A DNA stretch of 54,504 nucleotides from Candidatus Methanomethylophilaceae archaeon (GCA_017935945.1 JAGBGN010000134.1:1-54504); one strand, 5' to 3'. Positions 1 through 8,263 are shown, numbered from the stretch's first letter. Program-made: numbers and translations. The notes: generated by a model from the sequence alone, not told the origin.

Positions 1-108
1 CGGGGTCACACCCGGTCCCATTCCGAACCCGGCAGTAAAGTCCGCCCGCGTATCTGTCTGTACTGTATTGCGCAAGCGTACGGGAACACAGGTACGCTGT
101 CAACCACT
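1..108 (+). rRNA. rrf: 5S ribosomal RNA, 3' part (5' end outside window)
   Basis: The window opens inside a 5S rRNA. The conserved loop signature GGTCCCATTCCGAACCCGG is followed by AGTAAAGTCCGCC, and the 3' half ends near CAGGTACGCTG, all at the spacing of archaeal 5S genes. The first dozen or so bases lie outside the window. The exact 3' end is estimated. No 16S, 23S or tRNA follows it here. Confidence 0.9.
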
Positions 109-258
109 TCTTCAATTCTTCATCTGGTTCATCTTTCACGCATCCATCATTCCGGATCCTGTTACAATCCATTTTGGAACTTGATAATCCATCAAATCGG
201 GACCAATGATGATTGTTCAAAAAAGGGGAAAGTGGTTTGGTTTGTCATCAAACAAGCT

Positions 259-342
259 TCAGATGTATGCATAGCTGAAGACGAGGCAAGCAGCGATTGC
301 GACTGTTGCAATACCTGCGAGTATGATGTTTCTTTTCTGCAT
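259..342 (-). CDS. 27-aa leaderless single-span membrane microprotein
   Basis: A 27-codon frame beginning MQKRN, followed by a hydrophobic stretch rich in I, L, A and V and ending in SYAYI before TGA. The composition is one short transmembrane helix with a positively charged N-terminus, like a signal anchor. A TATA-like AATATTAG lies about 25 nt before the ATG, the geometry of a leaderless archaeal gene. A run of six T lies about 35-40 nt after the stop, typical of archaeal termination. No family is recognised. The short length means chance cannot be excluded, but promoter, start, hydrophobic pattern and terminator coincide. Confidence 0.5.
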   Translation of the reverse strand: MQKRNIILAGIATVAIAACLVFSYAYI

Positions 343-361
343 GTGGGCGTGATGGTTCCGC

Positions 362-371
362 TAATATTTAC
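362..371 (-). promoter_or_regulatory. TATA-like promoter of the microprotein
   Basis: The minus strand reads TAAATATTAG, centred about 25 nt upstream of the ATG at 342, the distance expected for a leaderless archaeal transcript. Confidence 0.45.
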
Positions 372-380
372 GTCTGTTTG

Positions 381-404
381 CCGACCCTCTTCACGAAAGG
401 TCGG
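381..404 (-). terminator. Hairpin just after the DUF92 gene
   Basis: Inverted repeat CCGACC / GGTCGG with a 12-nt loop, directly downstream of the DUF92 stop codon. It probably marks the transcript end, and it lies upstream of the microprotein promoter. Confidence 0.45.
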
Positions 405-406
405 TA

Positions 407-1129
407 TCAGATGGTCAGGTACGCGATACCACCGACAATAGAACCTATGATGGCGGTGGAGCAGTTGTTGGTGTACTTGGATATGTAACCCGGATTCTCC
501 AATACCGCTCCGAAGACGCTGTCCAGGATGTTGCCCAGTACCCCTGCTGCGAACGGGATCAACAACAGTACGTCGAGGGTTCCCGTGAGCACGAACCATC
601 CGAGCATGGCTATGAGCAGTGCCACGATGGTCGAGACCAGGGTGCCCCTTACCGATACCCCTCCGTTCACTCCCGCAGGCACTTCCTTGAACGTGGTGAT
701 CATGTAGGTCTTCTTGGCCTTGACACCCATCTCACTGGCTATCGTGTCGGCACCTGCCACCGTGATCGTCGAGATGAACAGGATGTCGAATAGGTACGGA
801 TCCAGAGGATGGATGAAATTGATGAGGACCACCAGACACGGTGGTAGGCCGACACCGAAGACATTGGCCGCTGTACGTTCGCCGAGTTCCCCTTCCTGGA
901 GTCCCATGGCCTTCTTCCTGTCGAAGTCCCTCAGCGTGGCAATGAACCCCGCTATAGTGAACGCGGTCAATAGGAAGAATGCATTGAACGACCCGAACAC
1001 CCCGACGCACGTACCGACGATGAACGATGCAACCGCACCGCTCTTCGTGAGGCAGTTCAGTTTGTAGGACTCAACCGCCATTACCGTTGCCAGGATGACC
1101 GTTAATATGGTCAACACCCATGGTTCCAT
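407..1129 (-). CDS. DUF92 family integral membrane protein
   Basis: A 240-aa polytopic membrane protein with six or more hydrophobic segments across its whole length. The order of motifs, with a DFDRKKAMGLQEGELGERTA loop near the middle, AGADTIASEMG and then GVNGGVSVRGT, matches the DUF92 family (PF01940, TIGR00297). Plant and cyanobacterial members act in phytyl-phosphate metabolism (VTE6). In archaea the substrate is unproven, and an isoprenoid phosphate role is inference. The conserved Asp/Glu-rich loops suit nucleotide or polyprenyl-phosphate chemistry at the membrane. It has its own TATA box and is monocistronic, placed just after the pyr operon on the same strand. Confidence 0.85.
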   Translation of the reverse strand: MEPWVLTILTVILATVMAVESYKLNCLTKSGAVASFIVGTCVGVFGSFNAFFLLTAFTIAGFIATLRDFDRKKAMGLQEGELGERTAANVFGVGLPPCLVVLINFIHPLDPYLFDILFISTITVAGADTIASEMGVKAKKTYMITTFKEVPAGVNGGVSVRGTLVSTIVALLIAMLGWFVLTGTLDVLLLIPFAAGVLGNILDSVFGAVLENPGYISKYTNNCSTAIIGSIVGGIAYLTI

Positions 1130-1144
1130 GGGGGTCGATATAAG

Positions 1145-1158
1145 TATATTATATAAAG
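1145..1158 (-). promoter_or_regulatory. TATA box of the DUF92 gene
   Basis: The minus strand reads CTTTATATAATATAC, centred about 22 nt before the ATG at 1129, consistent with a leaderless or near-leaderless transcript. Confidence 0.6.
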
Positions 1159-1167
1159 GGCCATGTA

Positions 1168-1431
1168 TCAGACAGCTTCGAGGAACTCGGTGGCGTACTT
1201 GATGCAGAGGCTTTTATCTTCCAAGGGGAAGAACATAACCTTCCCTTGGGAATACCAGGTGACCTCCATCCCGTTCCAGTCGAAGATCATCATCATGTCA
1301 TCCTTCGACGATACCCTGCAACCGAGTCCCTTGACATATGCCTCGGCTTTGTCCATATCTATGTCCATGACATCGGCGGATACGGCCATCAGGGCCTTGC
1401 CACCGCACAGGCGGGCAGTGGTGAACTTCAT
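1168..1431 (-). CDS. Small conserved-looking protein of unknown function (87 aa)
   Basis: An 87-aa acidic soluble protein starting MKFTTARLCGGKALM, without a membrane segment. Its ATG overlaps the stop of the UPF0200 gene (ATGA type), so it is translationally coupled and forms the last gene of the pyrB-pyrI operon. The alternating strand/helix pattern and the phrases MMMIFDWNGMEVTWYSQGK and MFFPLEDKSLC suggest a compact alpha/beta fold. I recognise no family. The coupling and codon use support it as real. Association with a nucleotide kinase-like ATPase and pyrimidine genes is the only hint of role. Confidence 0.7.
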   Translation of the reverse strand: MKFTTARLCGGKALMAVSADVMDIDMDKAEAYVKGLGCRVSSKDDMMMIFDWNGMEVTWYSQGKVMFFPLEDKSLCIKYATEFLEAV

Positions 1432-1958
1432 CTCAATCCCTCCAGGGCACGGCGTGCGTTCTCACGGAACGTCTCCAGGTCGGTGTCGTTCACTATCATG
1501 ACGTCGGACAGGGCGATGACCTCTGCAAGCCCCCATCCCATCTCGCGTTCGTCCCTCTGGTCGAACTCCTCGATGTCGGCAGGGGCGTCATCCCTGCCCC
1601 TTTCAACCAATCTCCTGTAGCGGGTCATGCGGGGTGCGTGCACGCTCACGATGACGACATCATCGCCCAGGGACAGGTATGAGTTCACCTCATCCCTGCT
1701 CCTGCAGCCATCGACGAGGAACACATCTCCGTACATGCGTTCGATCGCACGTCTGGCCCATATGTCCTTGCCGTTGACCTCCCTCTCCCGATTGGCGACC
1801 TGTCCGACCGACAGGCCGGCGGCCTCAGCACCGGAGGATGCATGGAACTCCCTGACGATGTCCCCCATCCTGAGGAAGGGGAGTCCCATGGAACGTGCGA
1901 CGTTGAGCAGTTCCTCCTTGCCCGCACCGGGCATGCCCGCTACCAGGATGATCCTCAT
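1428..1958 (-). CDS. UPF0200-type P-loop kinase-like protein
   Basis: A 176-aa P-loop protein. It starts MRIILVAGMPGAGKEE, giving a Walker A motif at residues 8-15, and carries a second signature GDIVREF near residue 33. The layout is that of the archaeal UPF0200 family, relatives of dephospho-CoA and nucleoside monophosphate kinases. DGCRSRDEV is the likely acidic strand, and an Arg-rich RYRRLVERGRDD segment resembles a lid. The substrate is unknown. It lies 4 nt after pyrI and overlaps the following small gene, so it is co-transcribed with pyrimidine synthesis. A link to nucleotide metabolism is inference from that position. Confidence 0.8.
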   Translation of the reverse strand: MRIILVAGMPGAGKEELLNVARSMGLPFLRMGDIVREFHASSGAEAAGLSVGQVANREREVNGKDIWARRAIERMYGDVFLVDGCRSRDEVNSYLSLGDDVVIVSVHAPRMTRYRRLVERGRDDAPADIEEFDQRDEREMGWGLAEVIALSDVMIVNDTDLETFRENARRALEGLR

Positions 1959-1962
1959 CGGA

Positions 1963-2442
1963 TCACAGCAGGTTGTCGGAGATGTTCGTGAGCATTCTGT
2001 CGCAGTAACAGCACCTGAGCTGGGGCGGGTTCCTGCATATGACCTCGAACTCCGGCGATACGGGTTCGCCCTTGTTGGTGATGCAGTTGGGGTTGCTGCA
2101 CCTGGCGAGTCCGATGACGTGGTCGTCGAGTTTGACGTTGTACTTCTCGGCGACGTAGAAGTCGCGGATGATGGAGATCGTCGCTTCGGGTGCGATTAAA
2201 GCGATCTTGTCGACGGTCTTGGAGTCGAGCTCCCTGTCCTCGATCTTGACGATGTCCTTCCATTCCATGTGCTTTCCAGACGCAACGTGCATGCCGATGC
2301 TGATGGACGAGTCTATGTTGTTCTCGTTCACTCCGAGGATCTTCATCACGTTCAGAGCCTGTCCGCTCGTGATGTGGTCGATGACGGTTCCGTTCCTGAT
2401 GGGGGCCAGTTTGACCTCCTTGATGGGCATGTTGTTCTCCAT
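1963..2442 (-). CDS. pyrI: Aspartate carbamoyltransferase regulatory subunit
   Basis: A 159-aa PyrI. The N-terminal allosteric domain contains KEVKLAPIRNGTVIDHI, which binds the nucleotide effector in the family. The C-terminal zinc domain has four cysteines arranged as CSNPNC and CCYC (residues about 115-150), the structural zinc site that contacts the catalytic chain. In archaea and enterobacteria, CTP feedback acts through this subunit. Its ATG overlaps the pyrB stop by one base (TGATG), so the two chains are made in a coupled way for the c6r6 holoenzyme. Length is normal for the family. Confidence 0.97.
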   Translation of the reverse strand: MENNMPIKEVKLAPIRNGTVIDHITSGQALNVMKILGVNENNIDSSISIGMHVASGKHMEWKDIVKIEDRELDSKTVDKIALIAPEATISIIRDFYVAEKYNVKLDDHVIGLARCSNPNCITNKGEPVSPEFEVICRNPPQLRCCYCDRMLTNISDNLL

Positions 2443-3383
2443 CAGAGTTCACCTCCGAGAATGGCGCAGAGGAGTGCCATCCTGACGGGCACTCCGTTGA
2501 ATGCCTGCTGGAAGTAGCGGGCGTGTGCGGTGTTGTCGACCTCGGGTGCGATCTCATCGACCCTGGGCAGGGGATGCATGACGATCATGTCGCTCTTGGC
2601 CTCCCTGAGGATGGCGTTGTCGATCCTGTAGGTGCCTGCGACCTTGTTGTACTCGGCGGGGTCGGGGAACCTCTCCCTCTGGATCCTGGTGACGTAGAGG
2701 ATGTCGGCCTGGTCGATGACGTCGTCGAGGTTGGCGGTCTTCGTGGGGTGGCATCCCCTCTCCTCGAGGTGGCTGACGGTGTCGTCGGGCATCTGGAGGG
2801 ACTCGGGTGCGACGAGGGTGAGCTTGGCACCGAACATGGTCAGTGCATCCGCGAGCGAGTGGACCGTCCTTCCGTACTTCAGGTCACCGACGAGGACGAT
2901 GTTGAGACCGTCCAGGGTACCTTTCGCCTCCCTCATGGTGAAGAGGTCCAGGAGGGTCTGCGTAGGGTGGGATCCGGCTCCGTCCCCTGCGTTGATGACG
3001 GGGTTGATCGAGAACTTGGCGGCGAGCCTGGCCGCTCCCTCGTAGGGGTGCCTCAGGACGATGGCGTCGCAGTACGCGTCGACCATCTTGATGGTGTCGG
3101 CAAGCGTCTCTCCCTTGGATATCGACGTCATGGACATCTCCGACACGTCTATGACATCGCACCCAAGTCTGTATGCGGCACTCTCGAACGAGAGTTTGGT
3201 ACGGGTGGATGGCTCGAAGAACAGGTTCCCGAGGATCCTGCCGTCGAGGATACGGTTGGTCTTCTCGCCCATGGCGTATGGGACCATTTTCTCGGACAGG
3301 TCGAGGATGCCCTCGATCTGATCTTTGGTAAAATCCCTGATAGACACAACATCTTTGTCGAATAAGTCCATGTTTACGGTCAT
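2442..3383 (-). CDS. pyrB: Aspartate carbamoyltransferase catalytic subunit
   Basis: A 313-aa PyrB, which condenses carbamoyl phosphate with aspartate in the committed step of pyrimidine synthesis. Visible motifs are the carbamoyl-phosphate loop EPSTRTKLSFE (about residues 57-67), SKGETLADT, HPTQTLLD and the aspartate-site HPLPRVDEI near the end. It is the first gene of a four-gene minus-strand operon (pyrB, pyrI, UPF0200 kinase-like, small protein). The start at 3383 was chosen because of the AT-rich TTAAGAAC box about 25 nt upstream; MDLFDKD four codons in is an alternative. The operon is divergent from arcS. Confidence 0.97.
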   Translation of the reverse strand: MTVNMDLFDKDVVSIRDFTKDQIEGILDLSEKMVPYAMGEKTNRILDGRILGNLFFEPSTRTKLSFESAAYRLGCDVIDVSEMSMTSISKGETLADTIKMVDAYCDAIVLRHPYEGAARLAAKFSINPVINAGDGAGSHPTQTLLDLFTMREAKGTLDGLNIVLVGDLKYGRTVHSLADALTMFGAKLTLVAPESLQMPDDTVSHLEERGCHPTKTANLDDVIDQADILYVTRIQRERFPDPAEYNKVAGTYRIDNAILREAKSDMIVMHPLPRVDEIAPEVDNTAHARYFQQAFNGVPVRMALLCAILGGEL

Positions 3384-3420
3384 TCAGATACGCGTTCTTA
3401 ACCTTTGGTACCGCATGTGC

Positions 3421-3437
3421 CGACAGGTTGCCTGTCG
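3421..3437. promoter_or_regulatory. Perfect palindrome between divergent pyrB and arcS
   Basis: The sequence CGACAGGTTGCCTGTCG is a perfect 7-bp inverted repeat with a 3-nt spacer. It lies in the 98-bp region between divergent pyrB and arcS, upstream of both TATA-like boxes. It could be an operator or a hairpin; no known regulator is assigned. Confidence 0.4.
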
Positions 3438-3449
3438 CGCGAGAGCGTG

Positions 3450-3460
3450 ATATTATTTAG
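3450..3460 (+). promoter_or_regulatory. TATA box of arcS
   Basis: ATATTATTTAG is centred about 27 nt before the arcS ATG at 3482, the distance of a leaderless archaeal promoter. Confidence 0.55.
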
Positions 3461-3481
3461 ATGGAGACTGTCCGGTAGTCC

Positions 3482-5173
3482 ATGTTGGACATCATCTCCA
3501 GGTCGCAGAGGGGAAGGGTCTGCGAGTACAGCAGGAACGGCGAGAAAATAACCACACCCGGTATTCTGGGTTCGTCCGAGGGTTCACCCGCGTGGGTGGA
3601 GGTCACACCGGAGGGCAGGACCCTGCACCTGATGGGTACCGACGTGTCACTGGACAACGGTCTCAGGACTACATCGTCATCCGGTAAGGGTACCGACATG
3701 GTCGTCACCGACGGCGTGGCCGTCGTGAGGTTGCCCTTGCAGGACGACCTCGCATTCGATGATTCCGTGGAGGTCGTCGTCGTGCCCAATGCCTATGAGC
3801 TCCGCAGGGACCCCCGTCGCATCGTGGAGAACGTCGTGAGGATCAGGGAGGCTGCCGGATTCAACCGTGTCGTCTGCATGCTCGGTCTGGGGGAGCCGTC
3901 CACAGTGTCCCTGCTGTCGTACATGGGGGTGGATCTCTTCGATGATTCCCTCCCGCGTTCCGTGGGTATCAGCGGCGTGAGGCTCATGGCCGAGGCGGAT
4001 GTGGTCACCGGTTCCGATGAATCCGATCGCAACGTGGTCGCCATGGAGCAGGAATTGGAGAAGGTCCGCATCTTCATCGGTTGCGACCGTCTCAGGGAGC
4101 TTGTGGACCAGAGGGCACCTGCGACGCCCTCCTCGGTGGCACTGCTCAGATTGTACGACGAGATGGCCTACGAGTATGCAGAGGAGACCTGCTCCACAGT
4201 CGGATGCAGGTTCAGCTGCAACACCACCCAGTCCCTCCGCAGGCCCGACATAAAGTCCTACAAGGCGCGCATCGCCAACTACAGGAAACCGGAGCACAAG
4301 AGGGTCCTCCTCCTGCTCCCCTGCTCGGCCAAGAAGCCGTATCACATATCCAAGAGTCACAAGGCGTTCTCTTCCGCGATCCACACGGCATCACACGACA
4401 CCCTCGTCCATGAGGTCATAGTGACATCCCCTCTCGGGGTCGTTCCCAGGGAGATCGATGCGATGTATCCCGCGAACTCCTATGACATACCCGTGACCGG
4501 TGAATGGAAGTGCGAGGAGAAGGCGATGATCCGCAAGATGGTCGGGGACATCATCGCACAGGGATACGACAATGTCATCTGCCACCTCGGCGACGATTAC
4601 GAGCTGGTCGAGGGATTGGCCGAGATGGAATGCACCGTCGTTGGCGATTCGACATCACCCGCATCCCTGGAGAACCTCGACAAGGCACTCAGGGAGGCTA
4701 CCAAGGGCATGGAGCCGGTGGATTACCTGGTGGACCGCAACAACCTCATGCGCAACGTCCTGGAGTTCCAGTTCGGCAGGGAGGTCACTGAACTCCTGTT
4801 CGATGAGAACACATACGCAATCGGCAAGTTCCCCTACTGGAAGGTCATAAGGGAGAACCCAGAGAACAGGAAGGACAAGGTCCAACTCGGTATGATGACC
4901 CCCGAGAGGGGAATGGTATCCCTGACCCTCGACGGTGCGAGGATACTTGCCGAAGCAGGTTACCTCACCGTGGAGATCATGGATTTCGAGCTCAAGGGCA
5001 ACCTGTTCGCCGTCGGTGTCCTGTCCGCAGACCCCCGCATCCATGTGGGCGATGAGGCAATCATCGTCTGCAACGGCGAGGTGCGCGGAGTCGGAGTGGC
5101 GATGATGTGTGGACGTGAGATGACGGACCTGAAGAGGGGAATCGCCGTCAAGGTACGTCATAAGACCAAGTGA
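3482..5173 (+). CDS. arcS: Archaeosine synthase ArcS (tRNA-guanine transglycosylase-like)
   Basis: A 563-aa ArcS/TgtA2, which converts preQ0 at position 15 of tRNA toward archaeosine by attaching a lysine or amidating, depending on the system. The diagnostic motif PCSAKKPYHISKSHKAF sits near residues 280-296. The N-terminal half is a degenerate TGT-type barrel (GVAVVRLPL, VVVPNAYELRRD). The C-terminal 80 residues form a PUA RNA-binding domain (GARILAEAGYLTVEIMD followed by HVGDEAIIV and GEVRGVGVAMM). Length fits the euryarchaeal form. Archaeosine is specific to archaeal tRNA, so this gene is strong taxonomic evidence. It is monocistronic with its own TATA box and a strong hairpin downstream. 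Confidence 0.95.
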   Translation: MLDIISRSQRGRVCEYSRNGEKITTPGILGSSEGSPAWVEVTPEGRTLHLMGTDVSLDNGLRTTSSSGKGTDMVVTDGVAVVRLPLQDDLAFDDSVEVVVVPNAYELRRDPRRIVENVVRIREAAGFNRVVCMLGLGEPSTVSLLSYMGVDLFDDSLPRSVGISGVRLMAEADVVTGSDESDRNVVAMEQELEKVRIFIGCDRLRELVDQRAPATPSSVALLRLYDEMAYEYAEETCSTVGCRFSCNTTQSLRRPDIKSYKARIANYRKPEHKRVLLLLPCSAKKPYHISKSHKAFSSAIHTASHDTLVHEVIVTSPLGVVPREIDAMYPANSYDIPVTGEWKCEEKAMIRKMVGDIIAQGYDNVICHLGDDYELVEGLAEMECTVVGDSTSPASLENLDKALREATKGMEPVDYLVDRNNLMRNVLEFQFGREVTELLFDENTYAIGKFPYWKVIRENPENRKDKVQLGMMTPERGMVSLTLDGARILAEAGYLTVEIMDFELKGNLFAVGVLSADPRIHVGDEAIIVCNGEVRGVGVAMMCGREMTDLKRGIAVKVRHKTK

Positions 5174-5195
5174 GTCAGAAACATACTTTTTCATC

Positions 5196-5244
5196 GACCG
5201 AAAGTGGTGGCCAGATGTCCACAGGGACACAACCACTTTCGGTC
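5196..5244 (+). terminator. Long hairpin downstream of arcS
   Basis: A perfect 13-bp inverted repeat, GACCGAAAGTGGT and ACCACTTTCGGTC, encloses a 23-nt loop 20 nt after the arcS stop. It is a likely terminator or 3'-end processing structure; a small RNA is possible. Confidence 0.55.
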
Positions 5245-5324
5245 ACCTCCCCTACTTCCGCTTTTATATGCATCCGCCAATGATGATAGTGAAGGCGCGA
5301 GTGCATCCCCATGATCGGCCTTCG

Positions 5325-5369
5325 GACGGCGGACGATTTTCATCCATCCCATCCATCCGGTCCGCCGTC
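5325..5369 (-). terminator. Hairpin at the 3' end of the DUF368 gene
   Basis: Inverted repeat GACGGCGGAC / GTCCGCCGTC (10 bp, 25-nt loop), immediately after the DUF368 stop on the minus strand. A plus-strand TATA-like CTTTTATATG near 5262 has no clear gene behind it. Confidence 0.45.
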
Positions 5370-5372
5370 GGT

Positions 5373-6218
5373 TCATCCCTTCTGGACCATGTCCTCAGCG
5401 TATCTGACAGACACCTTCCTCAGGAGCAATCCGATGAGCAGTCCTGCGATGGCACCGGCTACGCCCTCGACGATCCCCGATGTTCCGGATACGAGTCCGA
5501 TGGCATCCACGCAGACAGTCAGGACCGATCCGACACTAAGGCCCAGGATCGTGATGTACGATCCCTTCCTGTGGTTCCTGATGCACCAGTCTATGATCTT
5601 GGAGAATATCAGAACACCCAGGACGAGTCCCACGCCTGCGGGTATCAGCATGCCCATGTCCATCTCAGTGAACGCATGCATCAACGGGGTATACAGGCCC
5701 ATGGCCAACAGTATCGACCCACCACTGATCCCGGGAGCGATCTTCGACAGGGCGACCACCATTCCTGCCAGCACCATCGTGAAAACCTCGGTGTTGTCCC
5801 CAGTAGCATCCCCATCAACATCGCCCACGAACAGGAACGACATCATGAACAGGAATCCCACTGCGAATGCCAACATGTTCCTCCAATCGATCGGTTGGCC
5901 ATCATCGCCCAGGCGGTAGATGTCGGGTATCTGGGTGAGGATGAGCGTCGTGAAGGCGAACATCATCAGGACCTCCCACTTCTCTATCAGTGAGTCCAGG
6001 ATGACGGCGCAGACCAACAGCCCCAGGACGACTCCGATGCCCAATGGGACGAGGAACCTGAGGTCCTTCAGGAGTTTTCTACGGATGTCCGCCAGATCGG
6101 CTACCAGCCTCTCGTAGACGCCGAAGATGACTGCGATGATCCCACCGCTGGCACCAGGCAGCATGGATACGGCACCGATCAGTGCACCGACGATAATGTC
6201 CCTGAGGCTTCTGTTCAT
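5373..6218 (-). CDS. DUF368 polyprenyl-phosphate translocase-like membrane protein
   Basis: A 281-aa polytopic membrane protein starting MNRSLRDIIVGALIGAVSML. The signature PGASGGIIAVIFGVYERL near the N-terminus and the internal repeat KIAPGISGGSILLAMGLY are the paired PG(A/I)SGG loops of DUF368 (PF04018). Bacterial members (PopT) recycle undecaprenyl phosphate across the membrane. In this archaeon the likely substrate is a polyprenyl (dolichyl-type) phosphate lipid carrier used for surface glycosylation, which is inference. A longer frame to 6308 exists. The start at 6218 (or the adjacent ATG at 6221) is preferred because conserved residues begin there and an AT-rich TTATTATCA box lies about 25 nt upstream. 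Confidence 0.85.
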   Translation of the reverse strand: MNRSLRDIIVGALIGAVSMLPGASGGIIAVIFGVYERLVADLADIRRKLLKDLRFLVPLGIGVVLGLLVCAVILDSLIEKWEVLMMFAFTTLILTQIPDIYRLGDDGQPIDWRNMLAFAVGFLFMMSFLFVGDVDGDATGDNTEVFTMVLAGMVVALSKIAPGISGGSILLAMGLYTPLMHAFTEMDMGMLIPAGVGLVLGVLIFSKIIDWCIRNHRKGSYITILGLSVGSVLTVCVDAIGLVSGTSGIVEGVAGAIAGLLIGLLLRKVSVRYAEDMVQKG

Positions 6219-6283
6219 CATCACTAAGAGAACACAACTATGATAATAAGGTGAGGTAGCGGATTTCGGTGGAAGGGGTTTGA

Positions 6284-6303
6284 GGGGTGGGATGTCCCCA
6301 CCC
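6284..6303 (-). terminator. Hairpin downstream of the surface-protein gene
   Basis: GGGGTGGG and CCCCACCC pair around a 4-nt loop just beyond the stop of the surface-protein gene on the minus strand. Confidence 0.5.
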
Positions 6304-6313
6304 TTCATGGGTT

Positions 6314-8263
6314 TCAGATTGTACCGTTCTTCTTCTTGATGATGACGAACGCCAACACTGCCACCGCCAGAATCACGACTGCGATGATGGCTATGGTCAT
6401 CATGTCGATGCCGCCCTCATCGTCGCCACTGGTTCCATCGCCGACGAGGATGTAGGAGGAGCAGTGGGTGAGTGGCATGGTGATGGTTCCGTCCTGAACC
6501 GTGAGGCTAGCCTGGTAAACGGTCTTGGATCCGGTTGCATCGTCATAGTACATCTCGACGGTGCTTCCATCGGCGAAGACATCGCCCACATAGTATGAAA
6601 CATGGGTTGTCGTGGGCATGATGCCGCTCGCGGCGAACTTGAGGTACAACGCGGTGTCGTCTCCGACACAGTTCTTGATGTAGTTCGTGTTGGGAAGGTC
6701 CATCTCGGTGATGCCGACCTTGACCTGGCTTCCGGCAAGGTTGTCGTCATATCCGGTGAAGAGTTCCCAGCTGTAGAGCATGTTTCCCTTGCTGTCCGTG
6801 ACGTTCACGTACAGGGTTCCGCTGTTCAGGACGGACTGGGGAATCGTCTTGTCGAGATCGGTGGAGCCCTCAGTGATGTTCCAGGTGACGGATCCGGTCT
6901 GGAGGAAGTCGTCGTTCGTGGGCATCGTGTCCTTCACCTTGGAGATGACGGGGTACAGCTCCACATGTCCGGTTATGGGGGTGTTGTCGTTCCACATGGT
7001 TCCGAATCCGATACCGCTCCATCCGACGAAAGTGTAGCCCTCGCCGACCTCGGTGTAGTCCGGGAGTTCCTTCGTGGAACCGTACTTGACATCGAACACC
7101 TTCCACTCTTCCCAATCGTCATCCAGGAGGGTGACCTTGAGTGTGACGTCATCCATCACTTCCTTGACGGGGTTCTTGGAGACGGAGATCGCGTTCTTGA
7201 CGGTCTTGACCTCCGAGGCATCCAGCTTCAGGCTGTCGCCGATGAGCAGGAACTCGGGGACCTCGTTGTTATCGAACGGGTAGTTGAACACGATATCCTC
7301 TGAATCATCCATGTCGATGTTGACCGTCTGGGTTCCATCGGGTCCGATGTAGGACTGTGCCTCATAGGGGACATCCACATTCATTTCCATGGACACGACT
7401 CTGTTGTCGGTGCTGTCGACGAGGTTCGTGTACATGGAACCGGTGATGAGGACATGGTACTTCGGTTCCCCTTCCCATTCATCATCGTTTCCAGGAGGGA
7501 GGAGGTAGATGGGTTCGTCTATCGCGGTCATGGACATGTCCATCTCGACATCCATGATGATGTCATCCATCTTGGATGCGGTCTCAGCGAATTCGATGCC
7601 GGATTCGGTCATCATGATGTTGCTGCTGCCCTTCACGATACCTCCCATGCCGATGCCGAGTTCGGCTGATCCGAGACCGAAGGACTTGTCGACGTGGAAC
7701 GTTCCATCCATGTTCATGTACATGTTGGCCACGAGTCCATCGAGGATGATGGTGACGGGTTCATCCTCCATGTAGGAATCGTCATCGATCCCCACCAGGT
7801 CTTTCAGATCATCATCCAGAAGGCCGTCCAGGATGCCATCGATAATCATCTCCATGTTGGTGTTCGCAACGAGACTGGCTTCCAGTTTGAGGCTGAGGAC
7901 CGCCTCCATGTCTATGACGTAACCGTTATCGTTCTTCTCGGTAACCTCTGCGATGGTCCATATCTCAGCGGACACATCCAGGTCGTCGATGGTGAGGTCG
8001 ATGCCAGCAAATCCTGCAACCATTTCCAGCATCATGTAGAGTGTTTCTACGGTGATCTGTTCGCCATCCTCCATGGCGAGGTCGCCACTTTCGTTCATCA
8101 TGTCGATCAGGGTCTGCACGTTGATTGTGCCGCCCATTCCCCATGCATCCCCGACATCCATCTCAACCGATTGTGCATCGACATCTGATGATGAGTCGGA
8201 GATCACAGTTGCACAGGAGATGGCCATCACGAAGGCCATCAGTACTGTAATCACTTTCTTCAT
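6314..8263 (-). CDS. Secreted, membrane-anchored surface protein with a Listeria-Bacteroides repeat
   Basis: A 649-aa protein. The start at 8263 gives a clean signal peptide (MKKVITVLMAFVMAISCATV) followed by an acidic, Met-, Asp- and Gly-rich ectodomain. Around residues 388-440 lies a Flg_new/InlB B-repeat-like unit (YGSTKELPDY ... GYTFVGWSG ... HVELYPVIS), a fold common in surface proteins of gut Methanomassiliicoccales. The C-terminus has one transmembrane helix (MMTIAIIAVVILAVAVLAFV) and a basic KKKNGTI tail, so the bulk is outside the cell. The ligand is unknown; adhesion or cell-envelope structure is the likely role. It is monocistronic, with a hairpin terminator and an AT-rich upstream region. 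Confidence 0.85.
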   Translation of the reverse strand: MKKVITVLMAFVMAISCATVISDSSSDVDAQSVEMDVGDAWGMGGTINVQTLIDMMNESGDLAMEDGEQITVETLYMMLEMVAGFAGIDLTIDDLDVSAEIWTIAEVTEKNDNGYVIDMEAVLSLKLEASLVANTNMEMIIDGILDGLLDDDLKDLVGIDDDSYMEDEPVTIILDGLVANMYMNMDGTFHVDKSFGLGSAELGIGMGGIVKGSSNIMMTESGIEFAETASKMDDIIMDVEMDMSMTAIDEPIYLLPPGNDDEWEGEPKYHVLITGSMYTNLVDSTDNRVVSMEMNVDVPYEAQSYIGPDGTQTVNIDMDDSEDIVFNYPFDNNEVPEFLLIGDSLKLDASEVKTVKNAISVSKNPVKEVMDDVTLKVTLLDDDWEEWKVFDVKYGSTKELPDYTEVGEGYTFVGWSGIGFGTMWNDNTPITGHVELYPVISKVKDTMPTNDDFLQTGSVTWNITEGSTDLDKTIPQSVLNSGTLYVNVTDSKGNMLYSWELFTGYDDNLAGSQVKVGITEMDLPNTNYIKNCVGDDTALYLKFAASGIMPTTTHVSYYVGDVFADGSTVEMYYDDATGSKTVYQASLTVQDGTITMPLTHCSSYILVGDGTSGDDEGGIDMMTIAIIAVVILAVAVLAFVIIKKKNGTI

